20,986 nt of DNA, taken from NCBI GenBank assembly GCA_964651045.1, contig CAZYVD010000051.1, positions 1 through 20,986 of the forward strand, read 5' to 3'. Under the pieces are notes generated by a model. It was not told the origin of the DNA, ran no database searches, and worked only from the letters and a program-made list of their open reading frames with translations. The translations under genes were made by a program, and so were the position numbers. Shown piece by piece: positions 1 to 7,756 of this stretch; position 1 is the stretch's first letter, and each line of letters starts with the position of its first letter. This DNA comes from CAZYVD01 sp964651045. GTDB taxonomy: Bacteria > Zhuqueibacterota > QNDG01 > DSAB01.

Positions 1-1
1 C

Positions 2-64
2 CCGGATATGAAGTGCTTTCGCTGCCGCGGCAAAGGCTGTTCTCTCTGCAAGGGACATTTTTAA
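2..64 (+). CDS. C-terminal fragment of an unidentified protein with a double CxxCxG tail
   Basis: The window opens inside a reading frame that runs 20 codons to a TAA at 62-64. The visible tail is PDMKCFRCRGKGCSLCKGHF, with two CxxC pairs each followed by a Gly-containing turn (CFRCRGKG and CSLCKG). This is the spacing of a small zinc knuckle or half of a DnaJ-type zinc repeat. The upstream part lies outside the window, so I cannot name the protein. The frame is chosen for its regular cysteine spacing; the competing frame runs further but shows no motif. Confidence 0.45.
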   Translation, partial: PDMKCFRCRGKGCSLCKGHF

Positions 65-319
65 TCCCAGAAAACGGTGTATTAATCAGTATAAAGATAA
101 AAACCACTGTTATTAGAATTATAAAGCCGAAAAGTTAATGGTATTTTAAAAGATAATTTCTATTTTGTTTAAACACTGCCTTTTTTTGAAGTTGTCAAAG
201 AACAGGTTCAAGATTCTATTCATATAATAATAAAATATATGAATATTGCTTTTCAAACACAAGAAAAATCTCTTTTTTTGTATAAATATGTCAACTTTTT
301 TCAGGAGAGGACACAAGAC
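65..319. other. AT-rich intergenic gap between converging genes
   Basis: About 250 bases separate the fragment at 2-64 from the tandem repeat at 320-366, and the flanking genes converge on it. It contains an AT-rich hairpin with a 9-bp perfect stem (218-226 with 236-244) and a 9-base loop, without a clear T-run. No convincing gene is present: a 60-codon minus-strand frame at 146-328 would start with GTG, is low-complexity Lys/Phe/Ile/Asn, and resembles nothing I recognise. Confidence 0.5.
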
Positions 320-366
320 ACTATTCACTATTCACTATTCACTTTTCACTATTCACTTTTCACTAA
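320..366. repeat. Heptanucleotide tandem repeat, about 6.5 copies
   Basis: Seven-base units follow without a break: ACTATTC three times, ACTTTTC, ACTATTC, ACTTTTC, then a partial ACTAACC. On the minus strand they read GTGAATA and GTGAAAA. The array ends inside the stop codon of the ECF ATPase gene (TAG at 363-365), so it forms the immediate 3' flank of the long minus-strand operon. Units differ only at the fourth base (A or T), which suggests recent slippage expansion. Confidence 0.9.
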
Positions 367-1214
367 CCAATCTTCCCTACCCTCTCAAGTTCCCTTTTAG
401 CTTCCTCTAATGTAAAAATATCTGTTCGTACACGGTATCCTTTAAGCTTCAATCTTCTCATATATCTTGGAATCTCAGGCATGATCAACCCTGCCCGATC
501 CAAAAGTTTTTCTTCTCTAAATAGATCCTCCCTATTACCATCAAATATAACGGATCCCCTGTGCATTACAACTACTCTTCTTGCCAATCTTGAAACAAAG
601 TCCATGTCATGTGACACAAAAATCACAGTTTTTCCCTTTTGATTGTACTGAATGAGCAGCTTCTCTATCATATCAGAAGATTTTCCATCAAGACCGGCCG
701 TTGGTTCGTCCAAAATCAAAACCCGCGGATCCATTGCAAGAATCCCTGCTATTGCGACCCTGCGCTTCTCTCCAGTGCTCAAGCCAAATGGCGATCGACT
801 CCTGAACTCATCAAAATCGAGACCAACAAGCGAAAGGGCACTGTTTACCCTCTTCTCAATCTCACCCTCTGGCAGCCCGAGATTTTTAGGACCAAAGGCC
901 ACATCATCATAAACCGTTTCGGCAAACAGCTGGTTTTCAGGAAACTGGAAGACAAGACCAATCTTCATTCTAATCTTTGTAACCTTTGTATCGAGAGTCG
1001 ATATGTTTTGCCCATCTACAATAATCCTGCCATATGTTGGCTGCAGAATTCCATTCATGTGTTGTATCAATGTAGTCTTTCCAGAACCAGTGGAACCAAC
1101 AATGGCCAGAAACTCACCCGATGGAATCGACAGAGATACTTCTGATACTGCCTTACATTCTGGTGAAAATTGAGATCTGTATATATGAGTCAAATTTTCT
1201 ACTTTGATGTCCAT
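363..1214 (-). CDS. ecfA2: Energy-coupling factor transporter ATPase, EcfA2 type
   Basis: This is one of the two ATP-binding subunits of an ECF (group II) transporter, which drives vitamin or metal-ion uptake with EcfT and a substrate-binding S component at the inner membrane. Visible motifs over 283 residues: Walker A GSTGSGKTT (40-48), Q-loop Q90 followed by the ECF-typical FPENQLFAETVYDDVAFGP, signature LSTGE (145-149), Walker B VLILDEP with E170, D-loop AGLD (173-176) and switch His202. The signature deviates from LSGGQ/E. The ATG at 1212-1214 abuts the stop of the upstream ATPase gene, with GAGG five bases before it. It is the last gene of the long minus-strand operon. The S component and EcfT are not in the window, so the substrate is unknown. 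Confidence 0.9.
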   Translation of the reverse strand: MDIKVENLTHIYRSQFSPECKAVSEVSLSIPSGEFLAIVGSTGSGKTTLIQHMNGILQPTYGRIIVDGQNISTLDTKVTKIRMKIGLVFQFPENQLFAETVYDDVAFGPKNLGLPEGEIEKRVNSALSLVGLDFDEFRSRSPFGLSTGEKRRVAIAGILAMDPRVLILDEPTAGLDGKSSDMIEKLLIQYNQKGKTVIFVSHDMDFVSRLARRVVVMHRGSVIFDGNREDLFREEKLLDRAGLIMPEIPRYMRRLKLKGYRVRTDIFTLEEAKRELERVGKIG

Positions 1215-1973
1215 TCATCCTCTTTTAAGATATCCACGCAACTCAATTTCAACAGGGACCCTCAGTCCCACCCCTCTCATTAAATCACCATTGCTAAACA
1301 CTTCATACGGTCTGCCCGACATAACTATCTCACCTCTTTCTATTACAATCAATCGATCAAAAGAGAGAGCCTCCTCCGGGTACTGAGTTATCAGAAGTGT
1401 TCCAATATTTCGCTTTTCTGTCTCATCATCAATAAATCTTGCTATCTCCTTTCTTCCTGAAGGATCGAGAAGAGAAGTTGGTTCATCTAATATTAAATAG
1501 TCGGGCTCCATGACCCATACAGATGCCAATGCCAGTCTCTGCAATTCTCCGCCAGATAACAGATGAGGTGGTGTGTCTCTATAAGGCTCGAGATGAAAAC
1601 GAGATAGTGCAGCCTCTACCCTCTCCATCATCTCATTATGTTCAACTCCAAGGTTTTCCAATCCAAATGCGATCTCTCGCAGAACAGTAGTTGTAACAAT
1701 CTGGTTATCTGGATTCTGAAAAACCATTCCAACCTTCTGACGTATCCTGTATATTGATTTCTGGTCAAGGATGGAAAGTCCATCTACTACAACATCCCCA
1801 TGTGAAGGTCTAATCAATCCATTCAGACAGCGGGCAAGGGTTGTCTTTCCCGAACCATTACTGCCCATAAGGGCTACCCTCTCACCCTTTTTCAGTCTAA
1901 AAGAAATACCCCGAAGAGCTGGATTTGACTTATTTCCGGGGTAATAAAAAACAAGTTCTCTTGCTTCTATCAA
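1215..1973 (-). CDS. ecfA1: Energy-coupling factor transporter ATPase, EcfA1 type, with a non-canonical switch residue
   Basis: This is the second ECF ATPase (252 residues) and the likely heterodimer partner of the next gene. It has Walker A GSNGSGKTT (37-45), Q86 in FQNPDNQ, signature LSGGE (139-143) and Walker B with E164. The switch position, normally His in an ITHD context, reads ITQYPEEA, so Gln197 replaces the H-loop histidine. The start is TTG (1971-1973), overlapping the Kdo transferase stop by four bases (TTGA), with only a weak AAAGG upstream, which suggests translational coupling. Which of the two is A1 and which is A2 rests on the FQNPDNQ versus FQFPENQ sequences and is a family-level guess. 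Confidence 0.87.
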   Translation of the reverse strand: MIEARELVFYYPGNKSNPALRGISFRLKKGERVALMGSNGSGKTTLARCLNGLIRPSHGDVVVDGLSILDQKSIYRIRQKVGMVFQNPDNQIVTTTVLREIAFGLENLGVEHNEMMERVEAALSRFHLEPYRDTPPHLLSGGELQRLALASVWVMEPDYLILDEPTSLLDPSGRKEIARFIDDETEKRNIGTLLITQYPEEALSFDRLIVIERGEIVMSGRPYEVFSNGDLMRGVGLRVPVEIELRGYLKRG

Positions 1974-3256
1974 GACCTTTTTACAATCTCTTTTATTATG
2001 GATACTATCCTTTCGGTAGCGCCAACATTGTTCACTACTATCTTCTCTGCAACCCTGCCCTTTTCACTTAAAATTTTTGAATCGACTAACAATTCATAAA
2101 CAATCTTATATAATTCGTTTGATGTGCTAACCGAGAAGCCTACACCAAACTTTTTTAACTGACCCGCCTCATATGAATTCTTATGTTTCGGCCCGAACAG
2201 CACTACTTTACCAAAAACCGCAGGCTCAAGAACATTATGAACTCCAGGACCAAACCCACCTCCCACAAACGTCAGATCGCCAAGACTGTAAAGATTTGCA
2301 AGAATACCGACTCTATCCACTATGAGAACATCTGAGGGAAGATTCGGGTTCTTCGAGATCTCAGAGAAGAGAGACGATTTCAACTTGATGTTTGACAGCT
2401 TTTGCCTTATCTGCAGGATTCGCTCTTCAGTTGGCTCATGAGGAACCAATATGAGCCACAACTTGATTCCAGATCTTATCAGTGATGTTACTGCTCTTAA
2501 AACAATATCTTCATCCTCAGGCCATGTGCTGCCAGCAACCAGAACCCTTCGTCCTTTCTTCAATTTCTGGAGTGATGAAGTAATACTTTTCGACTCCTTA
2601 GCCCTGTCTACAACCCTGTCGTATCTGGTATCGCCGGTAAATTGTACCCTCTTCCCATTACGATTAATGTCCCTCAGATAGAGTTCAGTCTCACTGGATA
2701 CTGTACATATCATATCAAAATAGCGATAAAGCTGAACAAATGGCCCTACCCGCAGCCAGAATGACGATCTGAGTGAACAGTTAACCAGCAGCGATCTGAT
2801 GTTGTTCTTCTTCAACTGCTCCAAATGATTCGGCCACAGATCATGACGAACGATAATCGCAACGTCTGGCTTGATTAGCGATATAAATATCTTTGCATTC
2901 TTTTTTGAATCAAAGGGAATATAACAGAGATGATCTGCATAATCGTAATTATTGATATTATCAAATGCAGATGGTGAGAAAAAGCTGACCACAATACTGC
3001 ACGATGGAAAAGCGCTCTTTAACCTTTCTATTAAAGGCTTTGCCTGTTCAAATTCCCCCATAGAGCTGCTGTGTATCCAGAATCTCAATCCACCACCGGA
3101 AAGGCTTTTCATCGCCTCCCTCAGCCGGTCAAAATTGTTTCTCCTCCCTATTATTCCACTTCTTATCTTGGGTGAAAATACTCTTCCAACCACGAATCCA
3201 AGATATATTAAAGGAATACAAACTATGTTATAAAAATAGTACCAGAATGGATTCAT
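1970..3256 (-). CDS. waaA: 3-deoxy-D-manno-octulosonic acid (Kdo) transferase
   Basis: The GT30 enzyme WaaA/KdtA transfers Kdo from CMP-Kdo to lipid IV-A at the inner face of the cytoplasmic membrane, starting the LPS core. The 428-residue length is normal. An N-terminal hydrophobic anchor (about 5-24) precedes HSSSMGE (62-68; the family pattern is HavSvGE). The C-terminal GT-B half has GSTWPEDE (242-249), VPHEP (271-275), a GGGFG loop (332-336) and HNVLEP (340-345). The ATG overlaps the GT9 stop (ATGA), with AAGGAT upstream. Placement next to a heptosyltransferase-like gene supports the LPS role. Mono- versus bifunctionality cannot be read from the sequence. Confidence 0.92.
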   Translation of the reverse strand: MNPFWYYFYNIVCIPLIYLGFVVGRVFSPKIRSGIIGRRNNFDRLREAMKSLSGGGLRFWIHSSSMGEFEQAKPLIERLKSAFPSCSIVVSFFSPSAFDNINNYDYADHLCYIPFDSKKNAKIFISLIKPDVAIIVRHDLWPNHLEQLKKNNIRSLLVNCSLRSSFWLRVGPFVQLYRYFDMICTVSSETELYLRDINRNGKRVQFTGDTRYDRVVDRAKESKSITSSLQKLKKGRRVLVAGSTWPEDEDIVLRAVTSLIRSGIKLWLILVPHEPTEERILQIRQKLSNIKLKSSLFSEISKNPNLPSDVLIVDRVGILANLYSLGDLTFVGGGFGPGVHNVLEPAVFGKVVLFGPKHKNSYEAGQLKKFGVGFSVSTSNELYKIVYELLVDSKILSEKGRVAEKIVVNNVGATERIVSIIKEIVKRS

Positions 3257-4305
3257 CTTTTATCCTTATCCAATAAAATCTCTGCAGCTTCTACAACCTC
3301 GCTGCTTTTAATACTCTTCATACAATAAAAATGGCCCTTTGGACATCTATCAGTACCATGAAATGAACACGGCCTGCATTTTAAAGATTTTTCAACAACA
3401 AAACTCTCACATCTAAAAGGTAAAAAACCAAAATGGTAAGATGTGGGTCCAAATATGGCCACTACTCTTGTGTTAAGAGCCGCTGCCATGTGCATCAGAC
3501 CGGTATCGTTTGTTATGAGAAGATCGCTCTTTTTTATTGCTGCTGCAGTCTGTTGAAGAGAAAGCTTACCAGTAAGATTTAATGTCGATTGGCCCATTTT
3601 ATCGAAAATACGACTGCAAACACCTACATCGCCTTCTCCTCCTAGCAGCACGACTCTGTATCCCTTATTTATAAAATACCTTCCCACCTCAATGTAACCA
3701 TCCTCTGTCCATCTCTTTGTGGCCCTGCCCGCACCAGGTGCCATCGAAATAACCATACAACCATTTCGCAGGCCACTCTTCTTAAAAATAGAATCGACAG
3801 TACGATCGGCAACCTTATCAATATAAAGTTCCAGTCCCAGTCCATCATCTTCTACCTCGAGGTCAGAAACACTCCTGATATATCGCAGGGGAACCGGCTG
3901 AATATCTTTGTATATATCCTTCCTCAGATGCACAAGAACAAAACGCTGAAATCTATTCGGATTGTAGTTGAACTTCTTGGTCCCTGTTTTTAAAAATTTT
4001 AATATTCTAGACCTCAAATTCAATTGAATATCAACAATTACATCATACTCTCTCCTCTTTATCTCTCTGCTTATCCGCAGAAGCTCGGATAATCCATCCT
4101 TTGAAGAGAATTCGATTATATGGCTAATATGGGGATTGTTCCTGATTAATGATGCATATTCTTTTTTGATGATAAAATCTATCTCTGAATCTGGAAATCT
4201 CTTTTTTAATATTCTTACCAGTGGAGTAGAAAGGAGAACATCCCCCATTGCACTTAGTCTAACGATGAGAATTCTTTGAGGATCTGTGTCTATATTATAT
4301 CTCAT
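3253..4305 (-). CDS. GT9-family glycosyltransferase, lipopolysaccharide heptosyltransferase type
   Basis: This is an ADP-heptose:LPS heptosyltransferase-like GT-B enzyme of 350 residues, expected at the inner membrane face during LPS core assembly. It shows RLSAMGDVLLSTP near the N-terminus (Asp22, the position of the conserved catalytic Asp), PGAGRATKRW (190-199), NDTGLMHMAAA (266-276), GPTS (286-289) and a four-cysteine cluster (C310, C313, C321, C328) common in this family. I chose the ATG at 4303-4305. It leaves an 11-bp overlap with the upstream epimerase gene and starts just before the family's N-terminal strand, whereas the ATG at 4362 would add 19 residues unlike the family and a 68-bp overlap. 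The heptose acceptor position, or another sugar, cannot be decided. Confidence 0.88.
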   Translation of the reverse strand: MRYNIDTDPQRILIVRLSAMGDVLLSTPLVRILKKRFPDSEIDFIIKKEYASLIRNNPHISHIIEFSSKDGLSELLRISREIKRREYDVIVDIQLNLRSRILKFLKTGTKKFNYNPNRFQRFVLVHLRKDIYKDIQPVPLRYIRSVSDLEVEDDGLGLELYIDKVADRTVDSIFKKSGLRNGCMVISMAPGAGRATKRWTEDGYIEVGRYFINKGYRVVLLGGEGDVGVCSRIFDKMGQSTLNLTGKLSLQQTAAAIKKSDLLITNDTGLMHMAAALNTRVVAIFGPTSYHFGFLPFRCESFVVEKSLKCRPCSFHGTDRCPKGHFYCMKSIKSSEVVEAAEILLDKDKR

Positions 4306-5242
4306 TATTTTTCTTGAAGTATTCACGATACCAATCGATTGTAATCCGTAGCCCATCCTCAAATTTGATCCTCGGCTTCCATCCCAAAAGCTCGATCGCT
4401 CTGCTTATGTCGGGTTGTCTCACCTTTGGATCATCAACAGGGAGAGGCTTGTGGACAATTTTACTCTTGCTCCCCGAGATGCGAATAATCGTCTCTGCCA
4501 GCTCATTTATGGTCTTTTCATCAGGATTTCCTATATTAACAGGCTCTACAATGTCTGAGACAAGCAGCCTGTATATTCCTTCTACCTGATCGTCAACATA
4601 ACAAAAACTCCTTGTCTGAGTTCCATCTCCAAAAACAGTTATGGGATCTCCTCTAAATGCCTGAGGTATAAAAGTCGGTATTGCCCTACCATCTTCTGGC
4701 CGCATTCTCGGGCCATATGTATTAAATATCCTGACAATTCGTGTATCGACCCCATGGTAACGGTGATAGGCCATTGTAAGGGCCTCTGCAAACCGCTTTG
4801 CTTCATCATATACTCCACGAGGGCCTACTGGATTCACATTGCCCCAGTAAGACTCGGGCTGCGGATGTATCAAAGGATCTCCATAGACTTCGGAAGTCGA
4901 AGCAAGAAGAAAAGTTGCCTTCTTTTGAAGAGCAAGTCCGAGTGCCTTGTGGGTTCCCAGAGAGCCAACCTTGAGTGTCTGAATCGGCAGTTCCAAATAA
5001 TCCTTCGGACTGGCAGGTGAGGCAAAATGGAGAATATAGTCGATCGGACCATCTATATAGATGTAGTTTGTAACATCATGCTTTATAAATGAAAATCCTT
5101 CATCATGAAGATGTGCTATGTTATCGATCGTTCCTGTAACCAGATTGTCCATGGCTATTACTTCATGTCCCTTTCTCAGGAGATACTCACATAAATGTGA
5201 TCCCAAGAATCCTGCCCCACCTGTTATCAATGTTCTTGGCAT
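4295..5242 (-). CDS. uxs: UDP-glucuronate decarboxylase (UDP-xylose synthase), extended SDR family
   Basis: It converts UDP-glucuronate to UDP-xylose with bound NAD in the cytosol, supplying a pentose for surface polysaccharide. In its 315 residues I see the GGAGFLGS dinucleotide loop (8-15), HFASPASP (72-79, characteristic of this subfamily), STSEVYGDP with E118, the YxxxK pair Y145/K149, and RSFCYVDD near residue 217. These match decarboxylases better than plain epimerases. The start has a GGAG nine bases upstream, and a 12-bp gap follows apbE. The gene product is usually soluble and dimeric. A related UDP-sugar epimerase remains the alternative. Confidence 0.88.
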   Translation of the reverse strand: MPRTLITGGAGFLGSHLCEYLLRKGHEVIAMDNLVTGTIDNIAHLHDEGFSFIKHDVTNYIYIDGPIDYILHFASPASPKDYLELPIQTLKVGSLGTHKALGLALQKKATFLLASTSEVYGDPLIHPQPESYWGNVNPVGPRGVYDEAKRFAEALTMAYHRYHGVDTRIVRIFNTYGPRMRPEDGRAIPTFIPQAFRGDPITVFGDGTQTRSFCYVDDQVEGIYRLLVSDIVEPVNIGNPDEKTINELAETIIRISGSKSKIVHKPLPVDDPKVRQPDISRAIELLGWKPRIKFEDGLRITIDWYREYFKKNNEI

Positions 5243-5254
5243 TAAAGAGATCTC

Positions 5255-6268
5255 CTATTTAATATCTATTTTATCCTTGATTCCATCTGAGGCTAAAAAT
5301 TCCAATTCTTCATCCTTTTCATATATTATCACTCCCTCGATGGAATCGACATTCTCTATCAGTTCCATCCCCTTTTTTGGCCCCAACACGAACACGGCTG
5401 TTGCATATCCATCGGCCACCATACAATTATCTGCTACTATTGTAACACTAATGCAGCCACGCGCAGGATACCCTGTGCGCGGATTCAGTATGTGATGATA
5501 ACGAATTCTGTCTTTAAAAAAGTATCTTTCATAATCACCCGAAGTTGCAACGCTGCTTCCGCCTTCCAGTCTCAGTATGCCAATGAGACCGTTCCTCTCA
5601 CCTCGTGGATGTCGAATTCCTATCCTCCAGAACCCTTTATCCGGCTTTTTTCCCAATATTCTAAGATCACCACCCGCCTCGATTATTGCCGATTTAATCC
5701 CTTTTCTCTTTAATGCCCTGATTCCAGAATCGATTATATAGCCCTTTGCAATTCCACCAAGATCTATCTCCATGCCCGCATCTTGTAAAAATATTTTTCC
5801 GTCCGAAATTTTCAATCTGCCATAGCCTATTGTTTTCAAAACAGAACATATCGATTCAGAATCTGGAACAGTGGGAGTATTTGATTCAAAATTCCACAGC
5901 TTCTTCAATGGGCCGATCGTTATATCGAATGCACCACTGCTGGTCTCAGAGATCTTCATTGATTCCTCTATTACACATTCGATATCTTTTGAAATCATAA
6001 GAGCTTTCTTCCCTGCATTACGATTTATTTTTGCTGCTTCACTCGAATCTATATGAACAGACAATAACTGCTCGACCCTCTTCATCTCCTCTACTGCATA
6101 ACTGGCAGCATCCTGAATTGCAGATTTTGTTATATCGGTATCATAGATAGATATTCGGGCCATTGTATCCATTAAAAAATAGACTTCTTCCACAGGACCA
6201 GAATATCTACCGCACATGGCAAAAAAACTAAAAACAAAAAGAGCTGTAATTAATGCAACAGTTCTCAT
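5255..6268 (-). CDS. apbE: FAD:protein FMN transferase, ApbE family, exported
   Basis: ApbE attaches FMN from FAD to a Thr/Ser of flavoproteins such as RnfG/RnfD or NqrB/NqrC subunits, on the periplasmic side and with Mg2+. The 337-residue protein has an N-terminal hydrophobic segment (4-18) ending in Cys19, so it is a secreted protein or lipoprotein, although FAMC is a poor lipobox. Family motifs: DLGGIAKGYIID (169-180), AGGDL (198-202), SGDYERYF (243-250), HHILNPRTG (259-267) and Asp286 in ADGYATAVFVLG. The ATG overlaps the prenyl synthase stop by four bases (ATGA). No flavinylation target is in the window. Linkage to a prenyl-chain synthase could reflect a shared role in membrane electron transfer. 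Confidence 0.92.
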   Translation of the reverse strand: MRTVALITALFVFSFFAMCGRYSGPVEEVYFLMDTMARISIYDTDITKSAIQDAASYAVEEMKRVEQLLSVHIDSSEAAKINRNAGKKALMISKDIECVIEESMKISETSSGAFDITIGPLKKLWNFESNTPTVPDSESICSVLKTIGYGRLKISDGKIFLQDAGMEIDLGGIAKGYIIDSGIRALKRKGIKSAIIEAGGDLRILGKKPDKGFWRIGIRHPRGERNGLIGILRLEGGSSVATSGDYERYFFKDRIRYHHILNPRTGYPARGCISVTIVADNCMVADGYATAVFVLGPKKGMELIENVDSIEGVIIYEKDEELEFLASDGIKDKIDIK

Positions 6269-7251
6269 CCGACTCTTTCCAAATCCAGATATATTAATTT
6301 CTCCATCGATTCTCTGTAAACAGAGGGATTAAATTTAAACAATACATCTATAGCAGATTCTACAAATCTCCTTGCTCTCTTTTGTGCACCTTCCACGCCA
6401 TCATATCTTTTAATGAGCTCATAAATCCAATCGATATCTGCCTTTGAGCCCCTCCGTAATCTTGCTGCTACCTCCCTTCTCTCAACACCCGAAGCCCTTC
6501 TCATTGCAACAATGAATGGAAGCGTCATCTTACCATCCCCGAGGTCCTGACCAACAGGTTTCCCCATCTCTTTGGGATATCCTGTAAAATCCAAAATGTC
6601 ATCCCTGATCTGAAAAATTATTCCAAAATATTTTCCCAACAGTCTGAGTCTTTCTATCTCATCTTCAGATCCATTGGCAGCAATCCCTGCCAGCTCACAA
6701 GCAGCCTCAAAGAGCCCTGCGGTCTTCTCATAGATAATCTGGATATAGTTTTCCTCATCCATCCTATCAATATTCCCATCAAGTGCCTGGCGAAGTTCTC
6801 CTCTGCTCATATGTGTTACAAGCCTCGACACTATCCTTAAAACATCAGAAGAATTTATCTCATCGATCAACGACAACACCCTGGCCAGAAGATAGTCTCC
6901 TGTCAGAACAGATATCTTGTTATCCCACACTGTATTTATCGTTTTTCTTCCTCTTCTCACAGGTGATCTGTCTACAACATCATCATGAAGAAGGCTGGCC
7001 GTATGGACCAGCTCAAGAAGAACCGGTATCTTTACACTATCGATGCGGGGAGTTGAAATAAGACCCTGGGACAGGAAAAAAATAATTGGACGAATATATT
7101 TACCATCTGTCTGGACTATATAACTCAATACAGGCTCAAGAAAAGGAGCATCTGTGGCAAAATTGCCGCGATACTCCCTCCGGAATATTTCAATCTCCTT
7201 ACTTACGGTTCTCGATATCTCTTCTAACGTTGCTGTTTTTCCTAATGCCAT
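6265..7251 (-). CDS. ispB: Long-chain trans-polyprenyl diphosphate synthase (IspB-like)
   Basis: A 328-residue class I prenyltransferase that condenses IPP onto an allylic diphosphate to make the side chain of a respiratory quinone. Motifs: DGKYIRP (49-55), first Asp-rich motif DDVVD (90-94), KT (176-177), second Asp-rich motif DDILD (217-221) and the GKPVGQDLGDGKMTLP segment (230-245). The residue five before the first Asp is Ala85. A small residue there goes with long products, while aromatic residues are typical of FPP/GGPP synthases. Exact chain length is not readable. The ATG at 7251 lacks a clear Shine-Dalgarno sequence. It heads the seven-gene run, behind a GC-rich hairpin. Confidence 0.88.
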   Translation of the reverse strand: MALGKTATLEEISRTVSKEIEIFRREYRGNFATDAPFLEPVLSYIVQTDGKYIRPIIFFLSQGLISTPRIDSVKIPVLLELVHTASLLHDDVVDRSPVRRGRKTINTVWDNKISVLTGDYLLARVLSLIDEINSSDVLRIVSRLVTHMSRGELRQALDGNIDRMDEENYIQIIYEKTAGLFEAACELAGIAANGSEDEIERLRLLGKYFGIIFQIRDDILDFTGYPKEMGKPVGQDLGDGKMTLPFIVAMRRASGVERREVAARLRRGSKADIDWIYELIKRYDGVEGAQKRARRFVESAIDVLFKFNPSVYRESMEKLIYLDLERVG

Positions 7252-7268
7252 GGCTGATGCAAAACATA

Positions 7269-7291
7269 AGGGCGGGGTATATTCCCGCCCT
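7269..7291 (-). terminator. GC-rich hairpin between the STAS gene and the prenyl synthase
   Basis: AGGGCGGG (7269-7276) pairs perfectly with CCCGCCCT (7284-7291) around a 7-base loop. On the minus strand it is followed by TATGTTTT, a weak T tract. It lies 49 bases past the STAS stop and 18 bases before the prenyl synthase ATG. It may terminate STAS transcripts partly or regulate read-through into the seven-gene run. Confidence 0.55.
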
Positions 7292-7339
7292 CACCTATTA
7301 AAATCCAGATAACCTTATAATCCTTTAAGATTCATATAT

Positions 7340-7684
7340 TTAGCTTGCTTGAAATGCTTTAACAGCCTCTTCGGGGCTGTCGTAAGTCTCAAATATTGTA
7401 ATCAATTTAGTGATCATAAATAGACTCTTTACCTTCTCTGTAACCCTGCTGAGCTTCAAGTCTCCATTTGCATTCTTCAGCGAAGTCAGGCAGCCCATCA
7501 TAGTTCCAAGACCGGAACTGTTCATCCATTTTACACCACCAAGATCGATTACTACTTTTAACTTATTCTGAGATATAAACTCTTTTACTTTCTCATGTAT
7601 TGAAATCGTCTCAGGACCACCCATTAATTTCCCTTTAATCTTAATTACAACAACATCACCTACCTCGCTAATATCAATATTCAT
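7340..7684 (-). CDS. STAS-domain anti-sigma-factor antagonist (SpoIIAA/RsbV type)
   Basis: A 114-residue single STAS domain. Such proteins bind a serine-kinase anti-sigma factor when unphosphorylated, releasing a sigma factor or other partner, and are inactivated by phosphorylation of a conserved serine. Here the motif is MNSSGLG, with Ser56/Ser57 at residues 54-60 and Ser57 the likely phosphosite by alignment to SpoIIAA. The start has a strong GGAGGG six bases upstream, and a promoter sits just before it. No RsbW-type kinase or SpoIIE/RsbU phosphatase is in the window. The ECF sigma factor at 18217 has its own zinc-finger anti-sigma factor, so this gene probably belongs to a different switch encoded elsewhere. 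Confidence 0.92.
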   Translation of the reverse strand: MNIDISEVGDVVVIKIKGKLMGGPETISIHEKVKEFISQNKLKVVIDLGGVKWMNSSGLGTMMGCLTSLKNANGDLKLSRVTEKVKSLFMITKLITIFETYDSPEEAVKAFQAS

Positions 7685-7720
7685 CCTATCCCTCCATTTC
7701 TTTTCGATTCAAATTTTTTA

Positions 7721-7749
7721 AATATAATAGTTCTGTTTTAAATTTACAA
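7721..7749 (-). promoter_or_regulatory. Sigma-70-like promoter for the STAS gene
   Basis: On the minus strand TTGTAA (7749-7744) and TATATT (7726-7721) are separated by exactly 17 bases. Initiation would fall near 7714, giving a leader of about 30 bases that holds the GGAGGG ribosome site. It lies in the 72-base gap after the MEMO1-AMMECR1 gene, so STAS and possibly the downstream run can be transcribed independently. Confidence 0.6.
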
Positions 7750-7756
7750 GAATTTT

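Noticed and set aside
2..64. The tail CFRCRGKGCSLCK recalls the Cys-rich stretch of phenylalanyl-tRNA synthetase alpha, suggesting a truncated pheS.
   Set aside because: In PheS this stretch is followed by TGW-EILG and the active-site region. None of that is present in any frame after the stop, so the likeness is confined to the knuckle.
146..328. A 60-codon minus-strand frame in the first intergenic gap.
   Set aside because: GTG start, low-complexity Lys/Phe/Ile/Asn composition and no family likeness; best read as AT-rich noise.
639..1145. A 168-codon plus-strand frame opposite the ECF ATPase gene.
   Set aside because: It is the antisense shadow of a well-conserved ABC ATPase and has no recognisable domain.
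4306..4362. A longer N-terminus for the GT9 enzyme starting at 4362.
   Set aside because: It would add 19 residues unlike the family and overlap the upstream gene by 68 bases; the ATG at 4305 begins just before the conserved first strand.
7340..7684. The STAS protein as a regulator of the ECF sigma factor at 18217.
   Set aside because: That sigma factor has its own zinc-finger anti-sigma partner, whereas STAS antagonists act on serine-kinase anti-sigma factors; no such kinase is in the window.
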